Assembly: GCA_964641155.1 (NCBI GenBank)
Contig: CAZXJO010000001.1
Coordinates: 124,001-188,000 of the forward strand
Direction: 5' to 3'
Length of the DNA: 64,000 nucleotides
From: DTCV01 sp964641155
GTDB lineage: Archaea > Thermoproteota > Thermoprotei_A > Sulfolobales > NBVN01
Below the pieces are notes generated by a model. The model was given only the letters and a program-made list of their open reading frames with translations. It searched no databases and had not been told where the DNA came from. Shown here one piece after another: positions 25,886 to 34,775 of this stretch. A program made the translations under genes and the position numbers. Numbering within the stretch: the stretch's first letter is position 1; the number at the start of each line of letters is the position of its first letter.

Positions 25886-26468
25886 CGATCACACACCTCA
25901 TCTCTAAGCTAACTTCTTTAGGGAACTCAACAAATAAGCTCCTTACACCGCTATCAAGCCTTTCGAGCTTAATCACGTTATCGCACCAGTACTTAATCAC
26001 TTGAAAACCACTCATCCTAACTTCATCATCGAAACCGCTTACCTGAGCTGTAAGCAGGCATGTGACGCCGTTATTGACGCTCATATCTGCAAGCAGGGCC
26101 ATAGCTGTGTTAAAGACCCTCCCAGCGTTCGGGTCGTAACTAACCTCAGCCCTATAAAAATTGTTCACGGTGTCTACAGCTATCGCCTTCAAGTCTTTCT
26201 TGTAGACCTCGTGTACCTTAAGCATTAATTGAAGCAGGCTATTACTGTCATATACCTCAGCAAACAAAGCGTTCTCCGAGAAGTTATATCTACCTAAGAT
26301 GGCTGAGTATGAGGAGCCCTCAGTGCTGGCATATATGACTCTCCGGCCCGTAGTTGAGGATATGAGGCTTAGGAGGGACAGAACAAGGTTCGTCTTACCC
26401 ACCCCTGCCTTACCATATATCAGTGAGACCCTGCCGTCGAGCAATTTAACGAGTTCCCAGACCCTAAT
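25845..26468 (-). CDS. RadB-like RecA-superfamily ATPase
   Basis: Single-domain RecA-fold ATPase, about 207 aa. Walker A is YGKAGVGKTNL, Walker B IAVDTVNNFYR and a sensor segment LLTAQVSGFDDEVR. It resembles RadB and other RadA paralogues that lack the helix-hairpin-helix domain and assist recombination. The first conventional start is TTG 26444 (LLDGRVSLIYG), but the upstream frame (RVWELVKLLDG) looks like the usual strand and helix leading to the P-loop, so translation probably starts earlier. There is no ATG, GTG or TTG there. An ATT at 26468 follows AAGGTG by 5 nt. I set the start there with low certainty. Confidence 0.75.
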   Translation of the reverse strand: MRVWELVKLLDGRVSLIYGKAGVGKTNLVLSLLSLISSTTGRRVIYASTEGSSYSAILGRYNFSENALFAEVYDSNSLLQLMLKVHEVYKKDLKAIAVDTVNNFYRAEVSYDPNAGRVFNTAMALLADMSVNNGVTCLLTAQVSGFDDEVRMSGFQVIKYWCDNVIKLERLDSGVRSLFVEFPKEVSLEMRCVIGDGGIEWLDCGSE

Positions 26469-26507
26469 GATATCACCTTGAAACCAGGTTTTGGTATATT
26501 GACTCTC

Positions 26508-26520
26508 AATAAACTTTATT
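26508..26520. promoter_or_regulatory. shared AT-rich divergent promoter region
   Basis: The tract aataaactttatt between the RadB-like gene and the 217-aa gene has TATA character on both strands. A second AT-rich tract (ttaataatta) lies at 26531-26540. Minus-strand transcription would start near 26486, and plus-strand near 26541. Confidence 0.35.
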
Positions 26521-26553
26521 ATCAGATGCCTTAATAATTATCACGGTGGTCGC

Positions 26554-27207
26554 ATAGCTAAGCGTAAGAGGGGTGCACCGGTAGCAGCATTCATATATAA
26601 TCCCAGAGTACTTATGCGATTGTTAGACACTGTTAAGGACTTCGATATAGAGCTTTTCGTACCAAATGATGTTAAATCGCTTGCGAACTACCGCGACCTA
26701 CTACTAGTGGATGATGAGGGCTTAGAGATACTGAAGAGATGCATGGACGTGGGTCGGGTCAACTACTACTTAATAAGCGATGATGCTTCGATATATAGAT
26801 TCATAGTTAGAGCCTTCGGAATTGAAGACGTTAAGGTGCTTCAGGTGGGGGTGGACGCGGGCAGGAGGTTGGCGTACGTTATACTCTCCGATAACCTACT
26901 CCTTAAAGCAGGTTACATCGCAAGGCTTGAAGATTTGATAGAGATCATAAATAGGTTTAGGAAGTTCCTAACTCCCGCCAAGGTTGTTGTAAAGTTGGGT
27001 AGCTCCACCGGTAATGATGATAACAAACTCGACACTCTCATGAAGGGACTAGTTCGATCAGGGTTTGAAGTCATAGTAGCAGATGAAAGGAACTCATCCT
27101 CTAGACTCTGGAACCCATTAAGCGGCTATAAAACCAAGTTCACAACCGACATGTATGCTGCATTGAACATAGTGTTCAGGGAGGGAGTTAAGGTTAGCAT
27201 GACCTAA
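26554..27207 (+). CDS. hypothetical protein, about 217 aa, possible ATA start
   Basis: Unrecognised protein with an alpha/beta look (LLLVDDEGLEILKRC, VVVKLGSSTGNDDN, FEVIVADERN) that could be a Rossmann or PIN-like fold. The first ATG is 26614 (MRLLDTVKDF), but the frame is open upstream through the coding-like AKRKRGAPVAAFIYNPRVL. The ATA at 26554 gives MAKRKRGAPV and follows ggtgg at 26545-26549 by 4 nt. With no known family the true start is undecided. The 3' end overlaps rsmA (convergent) by 4 nt. Confidence 0.65.
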   Translation: MAKRKRGAPVAAFIYNPRVLMRLLDTVKDFDIELFVPNDVKSLANYRDLLLVDDEGLEILKRCMDVGRVNYYLISDDASIYRFIVRAFGIEDVKVLQVGVDAGRRLAYVILSDNLLLKAGYIARLEDLIEIINRFRKFLTPAKVVVKLGSSTGNDDNKLDTLMKGLVRSGFEVIVADERNSSSRLWNPLSGYKTKFTTDMYAALNIVFREGVKVSMT

Positions 27208-28043
27208 ATACTACGTCGATAGAGCGTTGAGTATATGTCAAGTAGTGTCTCAACTTCCAGTTGGTAAACCCTCCTACTCCCAACTAAGCTGTCCAATATG
27301 GCGAGGTGCTCAGCGCTCACACCCCCATCAATACAGCCCCTCAAAACTTTCCTAGCCATCTTTCTCCTTTGATTGAACAAACACCTCACTAAGTCCTCAT
27401 ACCCCCTCCAACAATCACTCCAATTCCTATACCTATTTAAAACGACTACCATAGAATCTACCTTGGGCTTTGGTACGAATGAGGTTGGAGGGTAGAGACC
27501 CCCTAATTCCACCTTCATGAACGTGTTAACCATAACTGTTAGCCTACTATAACCTCTATCACCTGGTGACGCTGCAAGCCGCTCAGCAACCTCCTTCTGA
27601 AGCGTTAACACTGCAGCTCTGCAATTAGACTTGATCACGGAGTCTATCAACGGACCGGTTATACCGTATGGAACGTTAGAAACTACGGTGTCTACACTTC
27701 TTAAACCAGACCGAAGTAGTAGAACCCCGTCCCCCACCACTAAATCAACAGCGTTACCAACCTCTTCGTAGATGAAGTCCTTAGCGACAGTGGCTAATCT
27801 ACCATCCAACTCTACAGTTGCCACGTACTTGACTATATCGCCTAGGCTTGCAGTAAGCAAGCCTAAGCCTGTACCAATCTCTATTACGTTGACTGGTTTC
27901 AACCTAGCGACATGCCCCAAAACCTCATCCAACAACTTATCGTCGACTATAAAATGCTGACTTAACTTCTTCCTAGCCTTAATACCATATGACTTTAGTA
28001 AGCGCTTCGTAACCTTTCCTAGGTCTTGATAACGCTTTCCCAT
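27204..28043 (-). CDS. rsmA: 16S rRNA dimethyladenosine transferase (KsgA/RsmA/Dim1)
   Basis: S-adenosylmethionine methyltransferase that dimethylates two adjacent adenosines near the 3' end of 16S rRNA, 279 aa. It has KLSQHFIVDDKLL, the SAM loop IEIGTGLGLLTASL and the catalytic NVPYGITGPLI (NLPY type). ATG 28043 (MGKRYQDLGKV) is chosen because the frame beyond it, up to 28142, runs through the repeat element that begins at 28051, and that stretch (with PLHGGGPP) does not look like KsgA. A GTG at 28081 is another possibility. The repeat therefore supplies or abuts its promoter. Confidence 0.9.
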   Translation of the reverse strand: MGKRYQDLGKVTKRLLKSYGIKARKKLSQHFIVDDKLLDEVLGHVARLKPVNVIEIGTGLGLLTASLGDIVKYVATVELDGRLATVAKDFIYEEVGNAVDLVVGDGVLLLRSGLRSVDTVVSNVPYGITGPLIDSVIKSNCRAAVLTLQKEVAERLAASPGDRGYSRLTVMVNTFMKVELGGLYPPTSFVPKPKVDSMVVVLNRYRNWSDCWRGYEDLVRCLFNQRRKMARKVLRGCIDGGVSAEHLAILDSLVGSRRVYQLEVETLLDIYSTLYRRSI

Positions 28044-28050
28044 GACGGAT

Positions 28051-28333
28051 AACCTTTCTGGTTTTGCGTTAACTTTCACCTCTCCCATCCCCCATTTCAT
28101 GGGAGGACCTCCACCGTGAAGGGGTGAAGCCCCCACATCCATCGAGTACTTTCGTGGAAGGTTTTCACCGCTGTCACATCCCCACTCCTCCTAAGCCATA
28201 TTTCGAACATCCCATATGCTCATACCTCTTCGGGCTTACCCCACCAAGCATGCCGGCATAGGTGTGAGGTACCTTCAAAATCAATCATCGGCTATGGTAG
28301 TAAATAAACTTTACATTACACGGAAACAACTTA
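28051..28333. repeat. dispersed repeat copy A, TnpB/IS605-like remnant
   Basis: About 283 bp related to copy B at 39108-39316. Shared tracts include aaccNttctggttt, tttcatgggagg, ccgtgaa, tcgggctta, gtgaggtacc, and agtaaataa with ctttaca. On the minus strand one frame reads EGTSHLC, like the first cysteine knuckle of a TnpB zinc finger, but it is broken. Near 28081-28103 a 7-bp inverted repeat (ctcccat/atgggag) could be a transposon-end hairpin. This copy is about 70 bp longer than copy B. No intact transposase is present. Confidence 0.7.
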
Positions 28334-28452
28334 CTAACTCCCGGGTCAGGGAATGAAGGTCTCAGCTCCTTAACCCGTTGACCGCCTCTTATCTATGGTT
28401 AGGGTGTCACCAAGTTTATTAGTTTAATAAGGTTTTATATCCTTGATAAAGG

Positions 28453-29112
28453 TTGAGCGTTGAAGACAGAGTCCTGAATTACTTAAGGGCTAATCCTGGG
28501 GCTACACCTAGGGAGGTCGCCGATGCGTTAGGTATGAGCCTGGCATCAGTTAGGGTAGCGATCGGCAGGCTCAGGGAGTTAGGGCAGGTTATCAGGAGTA
28601 GTAGAGGTGGTTACGTAGTCAGAGTAGCTGAAAGCCCTGTGGCTACCTATGATTACGCACATGCTACCACCACCAGCACCATCGGCGACAACCTGCTGAA
28701 GACCGTCAACGAGTTGGTCAGTAAGGTCAGTGAGTTAGAAAGTAGGATTAGTAAGTTGGAAGATGAAGTGAAAGTTATTAAGAAGTCACTGCCTAAAATA
28801 CCTTCAAGGCCGCCCAGCAAAGACCTAGATAAGTTTCTGTCAACCCTTAGGTTGAGGCATGTTATGAGTGTTGATGAGGCTAAAGGGCTGGTCGATAGAC
28901 CGTTGGAGGACTACGTAAACGGGGGGAAAGCAGTCATAGTGGGAGATCTTGTAGTTTCTCCTGAGTTCCTTGACTCGTTTAAGTCTAAGTTCCCCATCAA
29001 GGTGTCAAGTATTAGCACTCTAAGCAGTGAGGAGGCAAAGCTTCTGGAGGCATTGGTTAAGACCAATCAAGCCTACCTTTTCTCAGGCGTTGAGTACAGG
29101 ATCCTGCGTTAA
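28453..29112 (+). CDS. winged-helix DNA-binding protein with coiled coil
   Basis: A 219-aa protein. Residues 1-60 form a winged-helix domain (VLNYLRANPGATPREVADAL, then MSLASVRVAIGRLRELGQV). Residues about 80-115 form a coiled coil (ELVSKVSELESRISKLEDEVK), which suggests dimerisation. The C-terminal 90 residues have no recognised domain. It is probably a transcription regulator or a chromatin-associated protein. The start is TTG 28453. Its end overlaps the convergent creatininase gene by 4 nt. The upstream 300 nt carry repeat copy A. Confidence 0.75.
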   Translation: MSVEDRVLNYLRANPGATPREVADALGMSLASVRVAIGRLRELGQVIRSSRGGYVVRVAESPVATYDYAHATTTSTIGDNLLKTVNELVSKVSELESRISKLEDEVKVIKKSLPKIPSRPPSKDLDKFLSTLRLRHVMSVDEAKGLVDRPLEDYVNGGKAVIVGDLVVSPEFLDSFKSKFPIKVSSISTLSSEEAKLLEALVKTNQAYLFSGVEYRILR

Positions 29113-29882
29113 ATCCTCCCCGCAAGTAGGTCCTGAATTAACTTGATAAGTCTCATTGTGAGAATTTTGACCAACTTAACACCTTTTTCATAACTAGCCT
29201 TTTCCGGGCTCCCATAACCACCTGGGAACCTCCTAAACCCCTCAAACCTGTACACGTAAACCTTAGGTCTCTTGGTGAGGTCTAAACTATGCCAAAATTC
29301 GTCATACCTCCTCTCGATCTCAGAACCCGTTACCTCCCCGTGAACTACCCTGATACCTAAGGCTATCGCAACGCTGGTCTCAACTTCATCGGCGTGGAAG
29401 AACTTGCTCTCGAACACCTCGTTAATTGCGTCGCCTACGAGCTCCCACCAAGACGCGACCGCAACGAGCGAATTACCGCGTACTTCGTCGGCAGCTTTCC
29501 TGGCGACCAGCTTTAGGGCCTCTGAGTTGCCCCCATGACCATTAAGTATTAAGACCTTACTAATACCGCATCTCATTATGGACCTGATCACGTCGTAAAC
29601 GTATTTCATGAAGGCCTCATCGCTTACCTCTACAGTTCCCGGATTACCTGCCCACATGCTGCTTAATCCATACGGTATCGGAGGCAGTTTAATAACCTTA
29701 ACCCCTGAGCTACCAGCTACTTCGACCAACTTCCTAGCCAACTCATCGACTATTAAGTAATCTAGCCCCAATGGCAGGTGAGTGCCATGTTGTTCAACAC
29801 TACCGACTGGTAACACAGCTACGGTAGAATCGTCGACAAAATCCTCAAATTCTTTCCAAGTCATCAAATCCCAGAAGGACAT
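29109..29882 (-). CDS. creatininase-family amidohydrolase (ArfB-like)
   Basis: Metal-dependent hydrolase of the creatininase family, about 257 aa. Metal-binding signatures are PVGSVEQHGTHLPLGLD near residue 30 and LILNGHGGNSEA near residue 115, with a later Glu/His segment FFHADEVETSVA. Archaeal members include ArfB, the formamide hydrolase of the riboflavin and F420 pathway, and that is the most plausible role here; creatininase itself is unlikely. The ATG overlaps the glyA stop (TGATG), so the pair is cotranscribed. Codons GTG and TTG lie just upstream inside glyA. Confidence 0.8.
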   Translation of the reverse strand: MSFWDLMTWKEFEDFVDDSTVAVLPVGSVEQHGTHLPLGLDYLIVDELARKLVEVAGSSGVKVIKLPPIPYGLSSMWAGNPGTVEVSDEAFMKYVYDVIRSIMRCGISKVLILNGHGGNSEALKLVARKAADEVRGNSLVAVASWWELVGDAINEVFESKFFHADEVETSVAIALGIRVVHGEVTGSEIERRYDEFWHSLDLTKRPKVYVYRFEGFRRFPGGYGSPEKASYEKGVKLVKILTMRLIKLIQDLLAGRI

Positions 29883-31186
29883 CAATACCACAAACTTACC
29901 TTACTTATGGATTTAATTAGAGTTGGACTAACCTTAAACGTGTATTTAACCTCAGTAAACCTCTTCCTAAACTCCACGACTTCCCTTTTCACTTCCTCCG
30001 GGTCTCTACGCTCAATAAGCAGGCGCCGCATAAGCCTAGCGATTTCCTTGAAGTCACTTTCCACAGCACCGTACCTCGTCATCTCCTGAGTTCCTAACCT
30101 TATGCCGCTCGGGTTCTTAACAGCTTCGGGAGGGTCCCACGGGAGCAAGTTCTTGTTAACTATTATGTTGGCTGATTCAAGTTCTTGAGCCGCTTTAGCT
30201 CCCCCACCCAGTTCCGCAACATCTACTACCAGCATATGCGATTTGGTAAAGCCTAAGGACTCCGCAAGTACTTTGAAGCCTTCAGCACATAACGCTTCAG
30301 CGAAGGCTCTAGCGTTCCTAACCACCTGCTCGGCATATGACTCACCGAAGTATTTCATCTCAATGGCTGTCACCGCTGTTGCAGGCAACCTGTGCAGGTG
30401 GTGGTTGCTTACAAACCACGGGAAGATGACCCTAGATATCGCTCTATATAAATCATCATTATTAGTGAATATCAAACCCCCCTGAGGTCCGGGGAATGTT
30501 TTATGAGTAGATGATGTCGACACATCAGCCCCTTCATGGATCGGGTTGGGCCACTTCCCGCCAACTATTAGCCCTAGTACGTGAGCTACGTCATGAACTA
30601 CGTAAGCACCCACCTCATGCGCCGCATCCGCTATCTCCTTGGTTGGATGTGGGAACAAGTACACGCTAGCACCTAACGTTACGAATTTGGGCTTTAACTC
30701 CGCAACCATTTTAACGGCTTTATCAACGTCTATATTCCACGAATCCCTGTCAAAAGGCATCTCAACATGTTCTATGCCTAAAGCACCGAGGGTACCGAAC
30801 TTAGTGTGGGATACGTGGGCACCGGCCTGGACTGGGGCTACTAAAGCCCTGTCCCCAGGTCCTCCTAAAACCCTAAATACGGCGGCATTAGCTACCGTGC
30901 CGCTTACGGCTCTGGGTTCCACGTAATTGACTCTTAGCAACTCGCTGAATAATCTGGAAACCATTTCCTCAACGATGTCCGCATATTTAGTTCCCTGGTA
31001 GTACCTCTTACCCGGCCTCCCCTCAGCATACCTATGCATCATATCGCTTAAGTAGGCGGACTCAGCTAACGGGGACATGACGTTCTCAGAAGCAATCAGG
31101 TTAATGCACTCAAAACCCCTCCACCTATTATGAGTTTTGACCACATCCAGCAACCTTACTAATTCGCCGGGTAGGTCGACCTCCAT
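29882..31186 (-). CDS. glyA: serine hydroxymethyltransferase
   Basis: Pyridoxal-phosphate enzyme that interconverts serine and glycine with a pterin C1 carrier, about 434 aa. Archaeal/eukaryotic signatures are present: NLIASENVMSPLAE, EGRPGKRYYQGTKYAD, and the PLP lysine in STSSTHKTFPGPQGG. In crenarchaea the pterin is usually a methanopterin-like cofactor rather than folate. ATG 31186 is used, with an adjacent GTG at 31189. A minus-strand TATA (aaatatatat, about 31216-31226) lies upstream. It overlaps the creatininase-family gene by one base. Confidence 0.95.
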   Translation of the reverse strand: MEVDLPGELVRLLDVVKTHNRWRGFECINLIASENVMSPLAESAYLSDMMHRYAEGRPGKRYYQGTKYADIVEEMVSRLFSELLRVNYVEPRAVSGTVANAAVFRVLGGPGDRALVAPVQAGAHVSHTKFGTLGALGIEHVEMPFDRDSWNIDVDKAVKMVAELKPKFVTLGASVYLFPHPTKEIADAAHEVGAYVVHDVAHVLGLIVGGKWPNPIHEGADVSTSSTHKTFPGPQGGLIFTNNDDLYRAISRVIFPWFVSNHHLHRLPATAVTAIEMKYFGESYAEQVVRNARAFAEALCAEGFKVLAESLGFTKSHMLVVDVAELGGGAKAAQELESANIIVNKNLLPWDPPEAVKNPSGIRLGTQEMTRYGAVESDFKEIARLMRRLLIERRDPEEVKREVVEFRKRFTEVKYTFKVSPTLIKSISKVSLWY

Positions 31187-31260
31187 CACTCAAACCCCTT
31201 AAACGTAAGCTCCGAAACATATATATTTATTCAACCCTAACCTACGCACCACGGCTCAAA

Positions 31261-33012
31261 TCAGACAAACCCCACCACATACATCGTAACCAACAACATG
31301 ACAACAGTCAGTAAAGTGGTCATTAGGGAATGCGTAAATCCGGCAGCTAACACCATGCGTGATGTCTTACCGGCTATCAATCCCGAGATATACGAATTAA
31401 TTATAGCCCCCGTGGAAAGCATTACGAGCAGATTACTCAGCATGTCGGGCTGCGGTGCTTGACTTGCGGATGACATCAACTGCCATATGATTACTAAGGG
31501 GGCCGAGGCAACCAGTAAGGCACCGAAGTACGGTAACATCACGTAAGCTCTTAAACTACGCCTCAGTTCCTCCTCAGAGTCGGAGAGTGCTCGAACGAAA
31601 TTTGCCAAAGAATCCATGACCTCAGGGCTTCCGCCTCCGTACGTTATTGAATCCATTAAGAACCTGAAAGTGATGGCGAGGAACCAATCCCTAACCCTAC
31701 CAATACTTCTAGCTAGAGCTTTCTCTAACGTAATACCCATAGCTAATCCTGCAGCTGTCCTCCTAACTATAGATGTTAAATTCCCGTAATTCCTCTCGGA
31801 CACCGCTATGATGCATTTCTCTGGGCTTAGCCCGGTTTTCCTAGCCTCACTTAAGTCCCTTAGAAATTCAGCTAAGGATCTGATCATACCTTTAGTGCCT
31901 CTCATCTCTAACGTATACGCTAACGATGGAGGGATTGAAAGCGTGAGGAGTCCCACAGCTAATGAGGTCGATATGACGAGCGGGTCCCTAGGTTTGAGAA
32001 TCCCCTCGAATATGTGTAGGGAACCACCTATCACTATCACAGACATAGCGGCAAGCACAGCGAACGGCATTGACATTAGTAACATGTAGTAAGGAACTCT
32101 AACGGGTAGGGTGGTCTTCGGACTTGAAACGTGCACCAATATCAACATCAAAATACCTAACAATGGCAGTACCACACAGTTATACAGTAGAGGCATCGTT
32201 AAGTCCATTAAACTACTGAGTCTAGGACCCCCAACAATCGCTACCGCACCACTAACAGCGAATAAAGTGAACATCGTCAGCGACGCGACAACACCGATTA
32301 TGATGTACACTTCAAGGAGCCCCGCTAACCTCCCTACCATGGCTCTTATCTCCGCGGACCTATTAACGAGAGCTTCCCTAGCCTTGGTTTCGAGGTAGTG
32401 GACTACGTCACTACCTGTCCGTAACGCGGTGACGTAACCAAACATTATGTCCCTGAACTTACTGCTTGGATGAATGTAAGAGACTCTTTCAGCGGCAAGT
32501 AACGGGTCTTCACCAAAAACTTTTACGCGCTTTATGATTTCACCAGCCTCCCTACTCATGTATTTAAATATCTTCATCTGGGAAACTCTCTCCAAACACC
32601 TCTCAACCGTAACACCTCCTCTAGCCATGGTCGCTATGTAGGTGATGAAGAAAGGTAGTTCGGAGTCGATGTATAGTTTCCTGAAAGATGCCATCAACGA
32701 GGGGTAAATCAGCCCGATAGCGAAGACCATTATACATGCAATGATCGGGAGGACCAGGATGACGATCTTAGTCAATGGAGTGAGCGGTAGCATCATTACC
32801 AGTAAGCAGACGATAATAATGGAAATAAAACCAGTGAATGTGGTGAGGAGGAGTACTCTACTTGCGTAAATGTTTGGATGTATGTGGATGCCCGCTAACT
32901 TAATGCTCTTGTTCAAATCAAACGTCCTGACTAACGGTACCGATAACTTCTCGAACAGCGTTAACGCTACGGCGTCAAGATATACCATAACAATCGACGT
33001 AGGTTTTACCAC
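31261..33012 (-). CDS. type IV pilus platform protein (TadC/ArlJ/T2SF family)
   Basis: Integral membrane protein of the type II/IV secretion F family, 583 aa. It has the duplicated T2SF domain: a soluble helical segment (YIATMARGGVTVERCLERVSQ), membrane spans, then a second copy (FLRDLSEARKTGLSPEKC) and more spans, with about eight or nine spans in all. It forms the inner-membrane base on which the ATPase acts to assemble a pilus-like filament. Its start shares one base with the stop of the upstream ATPase gene. No pilin gene adjoins; candidates lie at 50.0-50.9 kb. Confidence 0.88.
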   Translation of the reverse strand: MVKPTSIVMVYLDAVALTLFEKLSVPLVRTFDLNKSIKLAGIHIHPNIYASRVLLLTTFTGFISIIIVCLLVMMLPLTPLTKIVILVLPIIACIMVFAIGLIYPSLMASFRKLYIDSELPFFITYIATMARGGVTVERCLERVSQMKIFKYMSREAGEIIKRVKVFGEDPLLAAERVSYIHPSSKFRDIMFGYVTALRTGSDVVHYLETKAREALVNRSAEIRAMVGRLAGLLEVYIIIGVVASLTMFTLFAVSGAVAIVGGPRLSSLMDLTMPLLYNCVVLPLLGILMLILVHVSSPKTTLPVRVPYYMLLMSMPFAVLAAMSVIVIGGSLHIFEGILKPRDPLVISTSLAVGLLTLSIPPSLAYTLEMRGTKGMIRSLAEFLRDLSEARKTGLSPEKCIIAVSERNYGNLTSIVRRTAAGLAMGITLEKALARSIGRVRDWFLAITFRFLMDSITYGGGSPEVMDSLANFVRALSDSEEELRRSLRAYVMLPYFGALLVASAPLVIIWQLMSSASQAPQPDMLSNLLVMLSTGAIINSYISGLIAGKTSRMVLAAGFTHSLMTTLLTVVMLLVTMYVVGFV

Positions 33013-34619
33013 TACTTACCAACCCCTAGACTCATCAACACCTCAGTCGGGTTAACGTAGTATCTGTAGATGTACTTGGCTAAGTCCTCATATGACCTTA
33101 TATTGTTGACTGCTAAACGCTGGAGAATAGATTTCTTAACATCTAAGCTCTCCAACACTTCGGAGAATGTCCTATTGCTAAGCTCGGAGATCTTCCTCAA
33201 CGCATAACTGTTGTCGAAGCGTGTTTCAAATGTGTCTTTAGCAGGGTTCCACCTACTTACTTCGATATACTTACCTTGTTCATCTATTTCCCACACATTG
33301 GTTATCCTCCTAACAGGTCTGGGCCTACCTTCCTCATCGATCTTAGTAACTCTCTTAATTACTAACACAGAATTTATTAAAGGTATGTACGCCTGAGGAA
33401 TGTTCATAGGGGGTGAGGTCAGCCTTTTAACAGCTGCATCTACGCTCTCAGCATGTAACGTGGTAATTCCTGAGTGCCCGGTCGCCACTGCCTGGAAGAG
33501 GACGTAGGCCTCCTCACCCCTGACCTCACCCACTATCAATACGTCAGGCCTATATCTCATAGCCAGCTTAACCAACTCAAATAAGCCGATCTCCCTTATC
33601 TCCCCGCCAGCGAGATAGGTGGACCTCGAAACTAGTTGAACCCAGTTCTCTTGAGGTAACCTTATCTCAGGCGTATCCTCCACAGTAACTATCTTGTAGG
33701 TAGGTCTGAGCAGGGTGGCTAAGGCGTTTAAAGTAGTGGTCTTACCAGCACCTGTTGTCCCCACGACCAACGTGGTCATCTTGTAATCCATTAGTGTCCA
33801 GAAGTACGCCGCTAGTTCTGGGGATACCGTGCCGAAGTTTATCATATCTATTATTGTTATTGGGTCTTCCCTGAACTTCCTTATAGTGAAAGAGGGCCCC
33901 TTAACCGATACCTCGCTTTGGAAGGTTGCTGCTACTCTGTGACCTCCCGGCAGCATAGCGTCAAGCACCGGGTAGGCAAGGGATATGTGCTTGCCGGCCA
34001 TATGTGCTAACTTAATTATGTAGCTGTTTAAGTCGGTGTCAGTAAGAAATTGTAGGTTGGTGGGTATGTACTCGTATTTCCTGTGCCATACGTAGATAGG
34101 CTTCCCATGTCCATTGCATGAGATGTCTTCGATGTTAGGATCCTTAAACAAAGGATCTAAGAACCCATATCCAAGAATCTCCCGTTCGACGTAATACATC
34201 ATCTTAGCCCAAGACAGCTTAGGTGTCTTACCTAACTTTATCTGAAACATGGTGACAGCCCTCCTAGCATGTTTCTGGAAGTACTCACGGATATCTACAC
34301 CGCTTCCGGGGGGTTCCAACTCCCATGTAAGGAAGTCGATGATGTCCTTCAACGCCTTAGCTTCGTGCTCGCTCAACGGTACCTCATCAACGTTGTATAT
34401 GATGTCCCCGCTACGTAGGTCTTCGACAATTATCGCCTCAACCCAAGGATCGACCAACGGATACCTATCTAAGACCTTAACGTCCCCTCTCAGGTACGTC
34501 TTAGTCCTAACAATCTTAGCGGACATAACATCCGACTCATGAATGACCTCCTCAACACTAGTTTCAGCTTCAGCCTCTTTTTTCCTACCCTTAAAAAAGT
34601 TCTTAATAAAACTAATCAT
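33012..34619 (-). CDS. type IV pilus/secretion ATPase (VirB11/TadA family)
   Basis: Hexameric secretion ATPase that powers filament assembly at the cytoplasmic face of the membrane, about 535 aa. The N-terminal domain of about 230 residues is followed by Walker A VVGTTGAGKTTTLNAL, the Asp box VTVEDTPEIRLPQ, Walker B VGEVRGEEAYVL and the His box GHSGITTLHAES. It is cotranscribed with the T2SF platform gene. ATG 34619 (MISFIKNFFKGR) is chosen; a TTG lies five codons upstream. The gene is divergent from the large surface protein, which may belong to the same filament system. Confidence 0.92.
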   Translation of the reverse strand: MISFIKNFFKGRKKEAEAETSVEEVIHESDVMSAKIVRTKTYLRGDVKVLDRYPLVDPWVEAIIVEDLRSGDIIYNVDEVPLSEHEAKALKDIIDFLTWELEPPGSGVDIREYFQKHARRAVTMFQIKLGKTPKLSWAKMMYYVEREILGYGFLDPLFKDPNIEDISCNGHGKPIYVWHRKYEYIPTNLQFLTDTDLNSYIIKLAHMAGKHISLAYPVLDAMLPGGHRVAATFQSEVSVKGPSFTIRKFREDPITIIDMINFGTVSPELAAYFWTLMDYKMTTLVVGTTGAGKTTTLNALATLLRPTYKIVTVEDTPEIRLPQENWVQLVSRSTYLAGGEIREIGLFELVKLAMRYRPDVLIVGEVRGEEAYVLFQAVATGHSGITTLHAESVDAAVKRLTSPPMNIPQAYIPLINSVLVIKRVTKIDEEGRPRPVRRITNVWEIDEQGKYIEVSRWNPAKDTFETRFDNSYALRKISELSNRTFSEVLESLDVKKSILQRLAVNNIRSYEDLAKYIYRYYVNPTEVLMSLGVGK

Positions 34620-34775
34620 GCTCCTGCATACCAAAGATCAATAAGCGTAGCAACATTAATTAACGTTGCCTCAATGGCTTAGAAGAACGTCGAAGTGATC
34701 GCCTACTTAACGACTAATTTTACTGACTAACCTCTAAGCCGGTAAGTTTATTATTATGTACTCGTAAAATACCCG

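Noticed and set aside
28044..28142. N-terminal extension of RsmA (reads MDVGASPLHGGGPPMKW...)
   Set aside because: The extension lies inside repeat A and has no likeness to RsmA N-termini; ATG 28043 fits the family better.
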